Shown here in pieces: positions 20,854-30,921 of a stretch of 64,000 nucleotides of DNA. Position 1 is the first letter of the stretch; every line of letters starts with the position of its first letter. Source of the DNA: an uncultured Clostridia bacterium (GTDB lineage Bacteria; Bacillota; Clostridia; Oscillospirales; CAG-272); the NCBI GenBank assembly GCA_946407735.1, contig CAMJPL010000002.1:1-64000 (forward strand). The letters run 5' to 3'. The notes beneath the pieces were generated by a model. The model did not search any database. It was not told the DNA's origin and worked only from the letters and a program-made list of their open reading frames with translations. The position numbers were made by a program, and so were the translations under genes.

Positions 20854-21600
20854 TCAGAGCTCCTTTCTGAATCCGTCGATCAGGTTCAGCACGGATTGTA
20901 TCTCTTCGTCCCAGAAGCCCCAGTTGTGCGAGCCGCTTCTCTCGCGGTATGTGACGTCATATCCGAGCGATCCAAGATGGTCTTTCATCTTTCTGTTCTC
21001 GCCGATGAGGGAATCCTCTGTCCCGCACGCGATATAGATCTTCGGCAGCCTGCTTCCGTCCTTCGCCCTTAGGCTCGTCATATGATACATATCGCCGACA
21101 GAGCCGTCGAAATCCCCGATATCGCCGAATATATCGGTGAAATACGTGGAATCGGGCCTGTACAGTATCTTCGGGTCGAACGCCGCCGAGAGCGGGGCGC
21201 AGACTGAATAATTGTCAGGATATGTCATTGCGAGAGCGAGAGAGCCGTAACCTCCCATCGAGTTTCCCGATATGTAGTTGTCTTCGCGTCTACCGCTCAT
21301 GCCGGGGAAGAAGGAACGGCAGATGAGCGGCAGTTCCTCGCCGATGAAGGTACGGTAGCGGTAGCCGAATTTCATGTCGGTGTACCAGCCGAGATACGTC
21401 GTCGGCATGACGACGGCGACGCCGTGCTCGTCGGCGTATCGCTCGATAGATGTCCGTCTCGACCATATGGTGTGGTCGTCGCTCATGCCGTGCAGCAGCC
21501 ACAGCACGGGATATTTATCGGCTCCCTGCGGTATGACGCAGTTCATCGACATGCACATCCCGAGCGTGTCGGAAAAGAAGTTTACTTCCATTAACGCCAT
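20854..21600 (-). CDS. Alpha/beta hydrolase, esterase D-like (paralogue of the adjacent gene)
   Basis: VLWLLHGMSDDHTIW, GNSMGGYGSLALAM; 1-bp gap to the neighbour. Confidence 0.9.
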   Translation of the reverse strand: MALMEVNFFSDTLGMCMSMNCVIPQGADKYPVLWLLHGMSDDHTIWSRRTSIERYADEHGVAVVMPTTYLGWYTDMKFGYRYRTFIGEELPLICRSFFPGMSGRREDNYISGNSMGGYGSLALAMTYPDNYSVCAPLSAAFDPKILYRPDSTYFTDIFGDIGDFDGSVGDMYHMTSLRAKDGSRLPKIYIACGTEDSLIGENRKMKDHLGSLGYDVTYRERSGSHNWGFWDEEIQSVLNLIDGFRKEL

Positions 21601-21657
21601 AATATTTCTCCTGAATACCGATTGAAGCAGATCCTTACGTTATGGTTCTTTGTTTTT

Positions 21658-22527
21658 TTACAGCGGCAGAGGATGCGAAAACAGCTTTCCCCTGCCGTCT
21701 CTGTAATACAGATTGCCGTCTGAGATGTCTATGAATTCCGGCTCGTTTCTGAGCCCTGTCCCCCACAGATCGATAAGCCCCGTCTGCTCTCTTTTCGTCG
21801 TGTCGATGATCCTTATGGCCGGGGGGACTTCCTCGCTCTCAAAGCCTTCGAGCGAATAAATGATCCTGCCCCGGCAGCAGGCGCCCTGAAGGTAATTCGA
21901 ATACGGGACATCGAACATGTCGAGGATCATATCCTCGCCGAGCGTGACGACGGGAACGCCGTATCTTTCATCCACGACGCCCGATCCGGGATCCGGCAGA
22001 TCAAAGGCAAAGAACCTCGTCACTTTCTCCCTGTCGCGCATCACGAAAGCGTACAGCCTGCCGCTGTCAGCGTCGATGACGAAGTTTCCGTACGGTCTTA
22101 CGTCGCCTTTGTCGGGAAGCGACATCCAGAGCCCCGGCGAAGACGCGAAGCCGACACGGATCATCTGAATCAGCCGGGATGAAAAAGATTCTTTGTCCTT
22201 GATGAGCCGGTAAACGCAGCAGACGCCCTCCATCCGGTCCGGCATCTTCGCGCGGTTGTTGTAGATATTCGCGTACAGCGGCGGATATCCGCCTGAGGCG
22301 TCGGGTCTGCCGAAGCAGACCGAGTTGCAGTGCGGGACGATGATATCGGCTTTGTCAAGCGTGAACGAGGCGGTCTTCGACTTCTTTGACAGCGAGTACA
22401 CCTCGCATCTCCCGGAAGCGTCGAAATTGAACATCTCGTCGCCGCATATGACGCCGTCCTGAAAACGGCTCGCTTCGAAAAGATACTCAAATCCGCCGAT
22501 ATCGCTTGTATCTGCTGTTTTCTCCAT
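21658..22527 (-). CDS. Hypothetical protein, possibly beta-propeller-like
   Basis: 289 aa ORF with a good promoter; repeated YAFVMRD, IIYSLEG and LYYRDG-type strands. Confidence 0.55.
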   Translation of the reverse strand: MEKTADTSDIGGFEYLFEASRFQDGVICGDEMFNFDASGRCEVYSLSKKSKTASFTLDKADIIVPHCNSVCFGRPDASGGYPPLYANIYNNRAKMPDRMEGVCCVYRLIKDKESFSSRLIQMIRVGFASSPGLWMSLPDKGDVRPYGNFVIDADSGRLYAFVMRDREKVTRFFAFDLPDPGSGVVDERYGVPVVTLGEDMILDMFDVPYSNYLQGACCRGRIIYSLEGFESEEVPPAIRIIDTTKREQTGLIDLWGTGLRNEPEFIDISDGNLYYRDGRGKLFSHPLPL

Positions 22528-22595
22528 TTATTACACCTGCGGCATGTCACGCCGGAATGAGCGAGGTTATGCGGATGGCCTAGAGGATTATTTAA

Positions 22596-22624
22596 ATTAT
22601 ACCATAATACCAGTCCAAATGCAA
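22596..22624 (-). promoter_or_regulatory. sigma70-type promoter (TTGCAT-17-TATAAT) for the 22527-15899 operon
   Basis: Reverse complement TTGCAT TTGGACTGGTATTATGG TATAAT. Confidence 0.7.
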
Positions 22625-22754
22625 GAGATACCGCAGAATTCCTTTTTAAATACGAGCGGCGCGGATATCAATAAAAAGTGAGAAATAAGACGCTGTAATC
22701 CCGTATAAACTGAATGTATCAACGGAAGCTGTTATATACCCCGCATATAAACAT

Positions 22755-22797
22755 TCCCGTCCGGGCTCAGCAGGACGCCGAAGCCCGGACGGGTTTC
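22755..22797. terminator. Terminator-like hairpin
   Basis: CCCGTCCGGGCT cagcaggacgccga AGCCCGGACGGG; weak T-tract; probably ends the upstream minus-strand genes. Confidence 0.55.
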
Positions 22798-22822
22798 ATA
22801 TCGCTTTTATTCGTACCGTCGT

Positions 22823-23869
22823 TCAATTATTTCCGAAAGTCATTTTCTCCCACGGGATCGACGCGGGGGAATGATGCAGGATATCGTCCACCTGCATGAG
22901 AAGCGGGTAATCATCGAGGGAAAGCTCGCCTTTTTCGGCTCTTACGCGCACCGCTCTCGCGACGCGCTCGGCGACGACGAGAGACTCAAGGGTAACTCCG
23001 TTGAGCTCGGCCTTCGCCTCGTCGATGTCAAGCCCTCTGCCGAGCAGGATCCCGACAAGACGCGTCCTTCCGCCGTAAACGGTGACATAGAGATCCCCCG
23101 CTCCGACGCAGAGATTATCGAGCGATTCAGCCCCCTGAAGCCTGAGCAGCCTCGCCATCTCGCGGACGCTCTGCCCGAAGACCGCCGCCTGCGAGTTGAA
23201 GTGGAGCTCGCTGTCGATGCCTCTTTCCTTCTGATTCATGCCGATGGTAAGAGCTATGGCGAGCGCGTATCCGTTTTTCAGCGCGACGGCGCTTTCTATT
23301 CCCGTGACGTCGGTCGTGACGCTGATATGATAATAATCGGTGCTCATGATATCGCGGATCCGTTTCAGAGTCGCGATATCGCCGCCGCAGAAGGCGACCT
23401 CGGTCTGATCGTGCGCGACCAGCTCATAGCTGGTGCAGGGACCGCCGATAGCGTTCAGAGAGAGCTTTTTACCGAGCTTATCGAGCTTCTGACGCCAGAT
23501 GTCGGGATATGTGAGCAGCCTTCCGTCGGGGGTGTCCATAAGCCCCTTCGTGACGGTTATCACCGGAGCCGAGCCGTCAAGCCTCGGCAGGACGAAATCG
23601 CCGAACCAGTCGACGCCGAAGCTCGATACGCCGCCGATTATAAGATCGGCCCCGGCGATTGCCGTGTCGATCTCATCGACCTGATAATACTCGACTCCAT
23701 CCGGGAAGTCGGTCTTGAATTTCGGATGTCTGCCGTTTTTTCGGCATGTGTCGATGATTTCGCGGTCAAGCGGCGTGCCGACAAGCCTTACGGTATTGCC
23801 GTTCTCTCTCGCCGGAAAGGCAAGCGCCGATCCCATCATGCCGGATCCGATTATCGTAACGATAGCCAT
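22823..23869 (-). CDS. NAD(P)-dependent glycerol-3-phosphate dehydrogenase-like protein
   Basis: MAIVTIIGSGMMGSALAFPARENGNTVRLVGT; VTKGL; AVALKNGYALAIAL; GAGDLYVTVYGGR motifs. Confidence 0.82.
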   Translation of the reverse strand: MAIVTIIGSGMMGSALAFPARENGNTVRLVGTPLDREIIDTCRKNGRHPKFKTDFPDGVEYYQVDEIDTAIAGADLIIGGVSSFGVDWFGDFVLPRLDGSAPVITVTKGLMDTPDGRLLTYPDIWRQKLDKLGKKLSLNAIGGPCTSYELVAHDQTEVAFCGGDIATLKRIRDIMSTDYYHISVTTDVTGIESAVALKNGYALAIALTIGMNQKERGIDSELHFNSQAAVFGQSVREMARLLRLQGAESLDNLCVGAGDLYVTVYGGRTRLVGILLGRGLDIDEAKAELNGVTLESLVVAERVARAVRVRAEKGELSLDDYPLLMQVDDILHHSPASIPWEKMTFGNN

Positions 23870-23888
23870 TTATGAGTCCTTCTTTATC

Positions 23889-25133
23889 TTAAAACTCGAC
23901 GTCGCCCTCAAACAGGCTGTCGTCCACCTCGGCAAGCGAATATATGGTCTTCGGCGCCGGGTCGCGCTTGATCCACATGCCGTCGGTGAAATCGGGGATC
24001 GACTTCGGCGCCGAGCCCTCGGCGATGGATTCCTCCGAAAGGATCCCGACCGCCATCAATGTGGCCGAGTCATAGACGTCTATCGGCGTCTGGATCCCGT
24101 TTCTCACAGCGTCGAGGAAGGCGCGCATCACGAGCCAGTCCATTCCGCCGTGTCCGCTCTTTATCTCGGTGGCCTTGGTTTTCTTCCAGAGCGGATGCTC
24201 GAACTCGTCCCAGTAATTATCCATCGGCTCCCATACTTCACCCTGAGTGCGCCCCTCGATATGCAGGGCGTGCAGATCCTCCATCCAGAGGCCGCATGTC
24301 CCCTGCACCCTTCCGCCGCGGGAATAGGGGCGCGGAGTCGATGTGTCATGGGTGAGGACGATGGTCTCGCCGTTGGCGCAGCGTATGTTGGTCGTGATCA
24401 CGTCGCCAAGTTTGAAATCGGCGTGGGAGTACGGGTGATCGTCGCCGTATCTGTCCTGAAGGTATTTGTTCAGTCCTCTTGACTTCGACGCCATAGAGTT
24501 GAGGCTCATCAGACGGTTGCCGTAATTTATATCGAGGTATTTCATTATCGGGCCGAGTTCGTGCGTCGGGTAGAGCTCGGCGTTGCGGTGCAGATAATGC
24601 CAGGCCCTCTCGTGATCGCGGGCAAAGCTGTCGGCGACGCCGCGAAGATTGTGCTCATAGCCGCCCTGACAGTGGATGAGCTCGCCGAACAGACCCTTCT
24701 TTATCATGTTCAGCACCGTCATCTCCTCGCGGTTGTAGCAGCAGTTCTCCATCAGCATGGCGGGTACGCCCGTTTCCTCATAGGTCCTGACCAGATCCCA
24801 GCACTGCTGTATCGACTGCGCCGGGCCGACCTCGAAGGCGGCGTATTTCCCGTGCTTCATGGCGGATATCGCGATCTTGACGTGGTCGTTCCAGTATGTC
24901 GTTATCATGACAGCCTCGGCGCCGTCGTCGAGGGCCGTCACTTCCTTCCAGTCCGTCGTGCCGAACACCTCGCGGCCGTATTTCTCGGCGCACATCTTCC
25001 GGCCGTTCTCCATCCTGTCCTCATGCTTGTCGCATACGGCAGTGATCTCGACGTCCTCCATCGAAAGGAGCTGCCCCAGCCACCATGTGCCACGTCCGCC
25101 GAGGCCGATGATGCTCATCTTTATCGTTCTCAT
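23889..25133 (-). CDS. Gfo/Idh/MocA family oxidoreductase
   Basis: MRTIKMSIIGLGGRGTWWLGQLLSMEDVEITAVCDKHEDR; Gfo-type C-terminus. Confidence 0.9.
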   Translation of the reverse strand: MRTIKMSIIGLGGRGTWWLGQLLSMEDVEITAVCDKHEDRMENGRKMCAEKYGREVFGTTDWKEVTALDDGAEAVMITTYWNDHVKIAISAMKHGKYAAFEVGPAQSIQQCWDLVRTYEETGVPAMLMENCCYNREEMTVLNMIKKGLFGELIHCQGGYEHNLRGVADSFARDHERAWHYLHRNAELYPTHELGPIMKYLDINYGNRLMSLNSMASKSRGLNKYLQDRYGDDHPYSHADFKLGDVITTNIRCANGETIVLTHDTSTPRPYSRGGRVQGTCGLWMEDLHALHIEGRTQGEVWEPMDNYWDEFEHPLWKKTKATEIKSGHGGMDWLVMRAFLDAVRNGIQTPIDVYDSATLMAVGILSEESIAEGSAPKSIPDFTDGMWIKRDPAPKTIYSLAEVDDSLFEGDVEF

Positions 25134-25162
25134 ACGATTAACCTCTCATATTCGATCAAAAA

Positions 25163-26389
25163 TCATTTCACGAAGCCGAACGAACAGAGCTTCGCGGCAA
25201 AATCGTCACCGAAGAAGCGAAGCTCGGTCTCATGCAGGCCGGATACCGGCGTATCGAGCCTGCCTTTAAATTCGGAGAAGCCCTCACCGGGAGTTATCAT
25301 AACGCATCCCTTGTAGAATCCGTCCGTCCATATCTCGGCGCGGCATTCTTTGTCGGACGACGCCTTTATCCATACTCCGCCTTCGCCGCCGAAGCTGACC
25401 GAGCGGAAGACAGCGCGGCAGCCGTTTCTGATATTCACGACATCCAGACCGCTTCCGGTATCGCCGCCGCATTTATAGGCTCCTCCGGCGAGCTCCGCCG
25501 CCCGCCATCCGCCGATATTATCGGCACCGAGGATGCCCGACGTCATTTTTACCTCTCCGATACGGTCCTCGTCGTCGAAAAAGACCGGCTCGGCGCATAC
25601 ATGGCGGGAATTCACGCCGCAGTGAGTCGAGCGGTGGTAGAAGACGTACCACTGTCCTTTGAATTCGCAGAGCGAGCCGTGATTGTTCCAGCTTCCCGGA
25701 TCGCAGCCGAAATTGTCTATCACTATGCCGCCGTATTCGAAGCCGTGATCCGGATAGTCAGAGACGGCGTAGCCGAGCGAGGTGGCGCAGTTCCCGTGGC
25801 GGTGTGTGTCGGTGAAGAGATAATAGTATCTGCCGTTTATCTTCTTCACCGAGCTTCCCTCGTGGAATTCATGCTCCTTCACCGAAAGCGGCTGAGTGAT
25901 CGAATCGGGATCGATCTCGACCATATTGTCCTTCAGTCTGGCGGCCCTGACCTTGTCGAACTGCCCCCAGTAGAACCACGCCTGACCATCGTCGTCTATC
26001 ATGACGGCGGGATCTATGCCGAGGACATGCTCCATCGGACCGACGTCGCAAAACGGTCCCACAGGGCTTTCGCTGACGGCGACTCCGCATCTGCCGTCCG
26101 GTACGCAGTAGTAGAGGTAATATTTCCCGTTCCTGAACGCGCAGTCGGGGGCGTACAGCGCGCCGCAGTCCTTCGCCCAGTCGGTCATGTCGAGGGAGAA
26201 CGACACTCCGTGATCTGTCCAGTTTATCATATCGTCGGATGAATAGACGTGGTAGATCCTGCTGCAGTAGCTCTTTTCTCCCTTCATGTCGAAAGAGCCG
26301 TACAGGTATATCCTGCCGTCATCCCATACATGCGCCTCGGCGTCCGGGACAAATATGTCCGGCGGCAGGAGAGGGTTCATCGGATTCAT
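25163..26389 (-). CDS. GH43-like glycoside hydrolase (five-bladed beta-propeller)
   Basis: NPLLPPDIFVPDAEAHVWDDGRIYLYGS; GIDPAVMIDDDGQAWFYWG; EGSSVKKINGRYYYLFT. Confidence 0.88.
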   Translation of the reverse strand: MNPMNPLLPPDIFVPDAEAHVWDDGRIYLYGSFDMKGEKSYCSRIYHVYSSDDMINWTDHGVSFSLDMTDWAKDCGALYAPDCAFRNGKYYLYYCVPDGRCGVAVSESPVGPFCDVGPMEHVLGIDPAVMIDDDGQAWFYWGQFDKVRAARLKDNMVEIDPDSITQPLSVKEHEFHEGSSVKKINGRYYYLFTDTHRHGNCATSLGYAVSDYPDHGFEYGGIVIDNFGCDPGSWNNHGSLCEFKGQWYVFYHRSTHCGVNSRHVCAEPVFFDDEDRIGEVKMTSGILGADNIGGWRAAELAGGAYKCGGDTGSGLDVVNIRNGCRAVFRSVSFGGEGGVWIKASSDKECRAEIWTDGFYKGCVMITPGEGFSEFKGRLDTPVSGLHETELRFFGDDFAAKLCSFGFVK

Positions 26390-26437
26390 ATAAAGCTCCT
26401 TTCAAAAGCTTTTCGATCTGTTATTCCGGAGGTTTTT

Positions 26438-29400
26438 TCAGTGTTTTATCAGACTTTCGAGAGCGGCGTACAGATTGTCCGGCTCGACCGGCTTTGTAAG
26501 ATGAGCGTTGAGCCCGGCCTGGAGACTGCGCTGAACGTCCTCGTCGAAGGCGTTGGCGGTGAGCGCGATTATCGGTATGGTCTTCGCGTCGGGGCGATCC
26601 ATCGCCCTTATCCTTGTCGTCGCCTCGAGGCCGTCCATCTCGGGCATCCGCATATCCATAAGAACGGCGTCGTAATAGTTTTCCGGGCGGGATGAGAACA
26701 TCTCGACGGCTTCACGGCCGTTCTTGGCGTGCTCCGCCTCCATCTCGCGCATCTGAAGCAGCATCATGATGATCTCGGCGTTCACGGCGACGTCCTCGGC
26801 TAGAAGGATCCGCTTGCCCTTGAGATCGGCCTTCGACGACTCATTCGACGAAGAAAGGCACTTCTTTTCGAGCGCGTCCCTGAATTCCTCCATCACGCTC
26901 TCGGGGAACAGAGGCTTCGCGAGGAAGGCGTCGACTCCGGCCTTCTTCGCCTCGTCGGCGACATCGTCCCAGCGGTAGGCCGTAAGTATGATTATCGCGG
27001 ATTCGTTGCCGACGATATCCCTTATCCTGCGCGTCGTCTCGATACCGTCCATCTCCGGCATCTTCCAGTCGACAAGTATGATGTTGTACGATTCCCGGCG
27101 GGCGTGACGCAGTCTGACCATCTCGACGGCCTCCGCGCCGGATCCGGCGGTCTCTGAAGCTATTCCGATCTTCTCGAGCACGATTCTGGCGTGCTCGGCG
27201 GCGACGGGATCATCGTCTATCACAAGGACGCTGAGCTCGTGAGGCAGCAGCTGACGGCCGATATTGTCAGACAGCCTGCGGTCGGAGTCCATCAGCGTGA
27301 CCGTGACGAAGAAGGAGGTGCCCTTTCCCTTTTCGCTCTGCACCTCGATATCGCCGTTCATCATGTCGACGATATTCTTCGTGATGGCGAGACCGAGACC
27401 AGAGCTGCCGTATTTATTCGTCGCCGACGAATCCTCCTGACTGAACGCGTCGAATATATGCGGCAAAAATTCCCGGCTCATCCCTATGCCGGTATCGGCG
27501 ACGGTAAAGCGGATAGTGGATTTGTTTCCGAAGGAGGCCGTCTTCTCTGCCTTGAATTCGACCTTTCCTCCCTCAGGCGTGAACTTGACGGCGTTGCCGA
27601 GGATGTTTATCAGCACCTGACGCAGCTTCATATTGTCGCCGATGTAATAATCGTCGATATTCTCGCCCGTCACGCAGTTGTATTCGAGCCCCTTGTCGCT
27701 GCACTGTCCGCTGAAGATGTTGTTTATCTGCTCGATGAGCTTGTAAAGCGAGAATTCCTCGTTTTTCAGCGTCATGCGCCCCGACTCGATGCGGGACATA
27801 TCGAGGATATCGTTTATGAGATTCAGCAGATGATGCGCCGAGTTGCCTATCTTTTCAAGATGCTCCCGCGTCTTTTCCGGGACGCCCGGATCGCTGAGGG
27901 CTATATTGTCGAGACCGATGATGGCGTTCATCGGCGTCCTGATCTCATGGCTCATGTTCGACAGGAAGGCGGTCTTGGCCTTGTTCGCCTCCTCGGACGC
28001 GTCGAGCGCGTCCTTCAGAGCCTGATTCCTCGCCATCGATTCTCGCATCTCGCTGTCGATGTCGGTGAAGCCGAGCCCGACGGCGTGAACTATGTTGTCG
28101 GTGCGGTCCTCGGCGTGACGGACGCCCGCCATACGGAGCATCTCGTATCTTTCCTTTCCGTCACGCTTTATGAGATATCTGTACGCGATTATGGCTTCTC
28201 TGCCGAGTCCCGAGCGTATGTTATCCGGGTCTATGAAGCGGATGAAGCCGTCCCTGTAATCCTCAGAGACATATTTTCCGGCGTAATCCAAAAATGTCTG
28301 ACGGAAGGCGAAATGCTCGCCGTCGCCGATCCCGTTGTCGGAGCTCGGGTCGGCCTGATAGCAGACGCCGTCGTCCGTGTCTAAATTCACATAGTAAACG
28401 CTGCGGTAGTCGGACGCGAGGGCGGTGATCATGCTGTCCTGCTGCGCCCTGTGCCTCTCCTGCTCGAGCAGCTTTTCCTGCAGCGTAAGGCGCTGCTCCA
28501 GCTCCTCCTGCTTCACCCTGCTCTCGGCCTCCGCTCTCTCCTTTTCAAGCATCAGCCTTGAGCTGCGGCGCATCTGCGAGATCATAACAAGGAACATCGC
28601 GAGCAGCACGGCGGCGGTAAGGAGCGTCTGTATCAGGCTGCGGATTATGATCGTATCTGTCACCGAGCTTATCCGCTCGCTTATGACGCTCTCGCGGATA
28701 AGATAGGTAAGAAGCCAGTCGGTGCCCTCGACGGGGACATAGCTCAGCGTCTCGCTGATCCCGTCGTAGGTAAACGACGCGACTCCCTTCCTGCCGTCGG
28801 CGAAATCCTTCGCTATCGCTTCGGCGGAATTGCCGGACTCGAATTTCGCGTGGTTCAGGGCGTCAAGAAGATTGTCCTCCTGCGCGAGTCCGCCGAGGAC
28901 CGTGTCGCTCAGGGCCACTCCTTCGGAGGTATATATGTTGCAGAAGGTCGTCCCGTCATCGTCGGAGCTCATCGACACGCCCTGAAGCATGCGGTCCATG
29001 TCTATCTCCATGAAGCAGCAGACGAGAGAGCCGCCGTTGAAGGGGATGCTGTCGACAGGGACGGCAATTATAACCTTCTTGTCCCCGCTCGCCGGGTCCT
29101 TTATCGAGATCTCCGGCTCCTTGATGGAGGCGTAATCTATCTGATAGCTGTCGATATCGTTCTGCGTCCCGGAAGATGTATATATAAGCCCCTCTGAATC
29201 AACGAAGGCGAATTTATTGAGACCGTAGAGCAGCTTCATCCTCGCCTGAAACGCCTGCAGATGAGCCGTGTCGCTGAGATCGTCCGGCGTCAGGAGCATT
29301 ATCGCCGACTCTGTGTTGGAAACGCTCGACCTGAGGTTTGACGCGACGACCTGCTCGCGACGCCCGGCGAGCTCGTCGAGGTACAGAAGGCTGACCGAAC

Positions 29401-29542
29401 GAACGGCGTCCTCGGTGTCTCGTCCGGCGCTGCGTCCGGTAAGCAGGGTACCGCCGATCAGAATAACGGCGATGATTATGACGCCGATCACTATCGTCCT
29501 TGTATTGTAGAATTTATTTATTTTTGTGTTCGTATCATTCAT
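26438..29542 (-). CDS. Hybrid sensor histidine kinase (extracellular Cache-like sensor, HisKA, HATPase, two REC domains)
   Basis: N-terminal TM plus periplasmic domain; [39 protein letters not shown] motifs [12 protein letters not shown] and [13 protein letters not shown]. Confidence 0.96.
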   Translation of the reverse strand: MNDTNTKINKFYNTRTIVIGVIIIAVILIGGTLLTGRSAGRDTEDAVRSVSLLYLDELAGRREQVVASNLRSSVSNTESAIMLLTPDDLSDTAHLQAFQARMKLLYGLNKFAFVDSEGLIYTSSGTQNDIDSYQIDYASIKEPEISIKDPASGDKKVIIAVPVDSIPFNGGSLVCCFMEIDMDRMLQGVSMSSDDDGTTFCNIYTSEGVALSDTVLGGLAQEDNLLDALNHAKFESGNSAEAIAKDFADGRKGVASFTYDGISETLSYVPVEGTDWLLTYLIRESVISERISSVTDTIIIRSLIQTLLTAAVLLAMFLVMISQMRRSSRLMLEKERAEAESRVKQEELEQRLTLQEKLLEQERHRAQQDSMITALASDYRSVYYVNLDTDDGVCYQADPSSDNGIGDGEHFAFRQTFLDYAGKYVSEDYRDGFIRFIDPDNIRSGLGREAIIAYRYLIKRDGKERYEMLRMAGVRHAEDRTDNIVHAVGLGFTDIDSEMRESMARNQALKDALDASEEANKAKTAFLSNMSHEIRTPMNAIIGLDNIALSDPGVPEKTREHLEKIGNSAHHLLNLINDILDMSRIESGRMTLKNEEFSLYKLIEQINNIFSGQCSDKGLEYNCVTGENIDDYYIGDNMKLRQVLINILGNAVKFTPEGGKVEFKAEKTASFGNKSTIRFTVADTGIGMSREFLPHIFDAFSQEDSSATNKYGSSGLGLAITKNIVDMMNGDIEVQSEKGKGTSFFVTVTLMDSDRRLSDNIGRQLLPHELSVLVIDDDPVAAEHARIVLEKIGIASETAGSGAEAVEMVRLRHARRESYNIILVDWKMPEMDGIETTRRIRDIVGNESAIIILTAYRWDDVADEAKKAGVDAFLAKPLFPESVMEEFRDALEKKCLSSSNESSKADLKGKRILLAEDVAVNAEIIMMLLQMREMEAEHAKNGREAVEMFSSRPENYYDAVLMDMRMPEMDGLEATTRIRAMDRPDAKTIPIIALTANAFDEDVQRSLQAGLNAHLTKPVEPDNLYAALESLIKH

Positions 29543-29609
29543 TGGCGCAAACCTCCGCGCTTTATTGCGGCGGCTGATCCGGCATATTTTGTAATTATTT
29601 GTCCATTAT

Positions 29610-29638
29610 ATTATATCATATTACGGGATGATTTTCAA
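29610..29638 (-). promoter_or_regulatory. sigma70-type promoter (TTGAAA-17-TATAAT) for the hybrid kinase
   Basis: Reverse complement TTGAAA ATCATCCCGTAATATGA TATAAT. Confidence 0.7.
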
Positions 29639-29647
29639 GGAGTAAAC

Positions 29648-29690
29648 AAAAAAAGCGGGGAAAAACGCCTTTAATCGTTCTTCCCCGCCA
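29648..29690 (-). terminator. Rho-independent terminator
   Basis: Minus strand GCGGGGAA ... TTCCCCGC TTTTTTT, downstream of the 29703-30911 gene. Confidence 0.8.
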
Positions 29691-29702
29691 ATGAAACGGT
29701 AT

Positions 29703-30911
29703 TCAAGGCAGTTCCTTTTCGGCGAGCTTTATCCGCCATCCTGCGTTGAGTATCGCCATCGGGGCGTAGGTGCTGTGGTGCGCGGTGTCGAGCCTGTCCT
29801 CGATCTCATGTATGCATTCCGCAGTCTCGGGGCTTACCTCATATCCCGGGCACAGCGCGGCTATCGACGCGCTTTCGCCGACATTGAGCAGCGGATAGAA
29901 GGCGCTGTCTACCGTCTCCTGCTGCCACGGGCAGTAGTAGGCGTACCCGCCGATAAATCCCCTGTACGCCGCCATAGCCTTATCCCAGCGGAGCATTTTC
30001 AGGCTCAGCTTTGCTGATCTTTCCGGCTTCATGAGGCTTTCGGTCTGATATGCGACCGTCTTCTCATATCCGTCGGCGATACGAGCCATGACGGCGCGGT
30101 ATCTCTCCTTCCATTCCGGATCGTCCTCGGCGTCATGCATCAGCCTGAGCGAATACTGGAGCTGCAGCCCGGCGTAGACGGGATGCCCGTTCATATCATA
30201 CGGGAGCGTAATCCTGTAAGCCGTGTCTCTCATGTCTAAATAAAGATCGCGCCAATGGCTGTCGCCGGTGATGCTCCACGCCGCGAGATAGAACATCGGA
30301 AGCCTGCCGATCTCATGAGAATCGACGTCTCCCCACATCTTCGACACTATCGCCGCTCCGCCGTCGTCGCGGAGAAGATCGTAGCCGTTTTCCTCAACGC
30401 AGCGCTTCTCGCACATCCCGGCGATCCGCGCCATGCGCTCCTTTACGCTCTCCTTTTCCCGCTCATCCGCGAGACCGGAGAAGAAGAACAGCCATGCGCC
30501 CCAGACCCAGTGCGTGAACTGATCGCGGGACGAGTTATAATAATGGCTTTTTTTGTCCACCGGCGACACGCCTCTCGCGACGAAGCCCGGCGTTTCGCAG
30601 ACATCGGTGAGAAGCTCCATCCCCTTATAGACGGCGGACGCGTATTCCTTCATGCCGATATCGCCGGTCGCCTTGTATCTCGCGACGACGGTGTCCATCA
30701 TCGTGCCGGCCGAGAGAGCGCAGTCCTCCATGCCGGTGCCGAAGCCGCCGGGATTCGGGATCTGGCGCTTTATCAGCTCCGGGGACGGCAGATGCGCCAC
30801 GGCGTCGTCCGGGATCCCGAGATCCGAGTTGTCGGTGATATAATCGTAGAAAAGGCAGGTCCTTCTGTCAAACAGCCTGTTCCACACATAATCCCATGAT
30901 TTATCGAACAT
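29703..30911 (-). CDS. Hypothetical (alpha/alpha)6-barrel-like protein
   Basis: 402 aa helical protein rich in W/Y, in an operon with a solute-binding protein. Confidence 0.55.
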   Translation of the reverse strand: MFDKSWDYVWNRLFDRRTCLFYDYITDNSDLGIPDDAVAHLPSPELIKRQIPNPGGFGTGMEDCALSAGTMMDTVVARYKATGDIGMKEYASAVYKGMELLTDVCETPGFVARGVSPVDKKSHYYNSSRDQFTHWVWGAWLFFFSGLADEREKESVKERMARIAGMCEKRCVEENGYDLLRDDGGAAIVSKMWGDVDSHEIGRLPMFYLAAWSITGDSHWRDLYLDMRDTAYRITLPYDMNGHPVYAGLQLQYSLRLMHDAEDDPEWKERYRAVMARIADGYEKTVAYQTESLMKPERSAKLSLKMLRWDKAMAAYRGFIGGYAYYCPWQQETVDSAFYPLLNVGESASIAALCPGYEVSPETAECIHEIEDRLDTAHHSTYAPMAILNAGWRIKLAEKELP

Positions 30912-30921
30912 AAGGCACCTC

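Noticed and set aside
27191-28384. 397-aa plus-strand ORF
   Set aside because: Antisense to the hybrid histidine kinase
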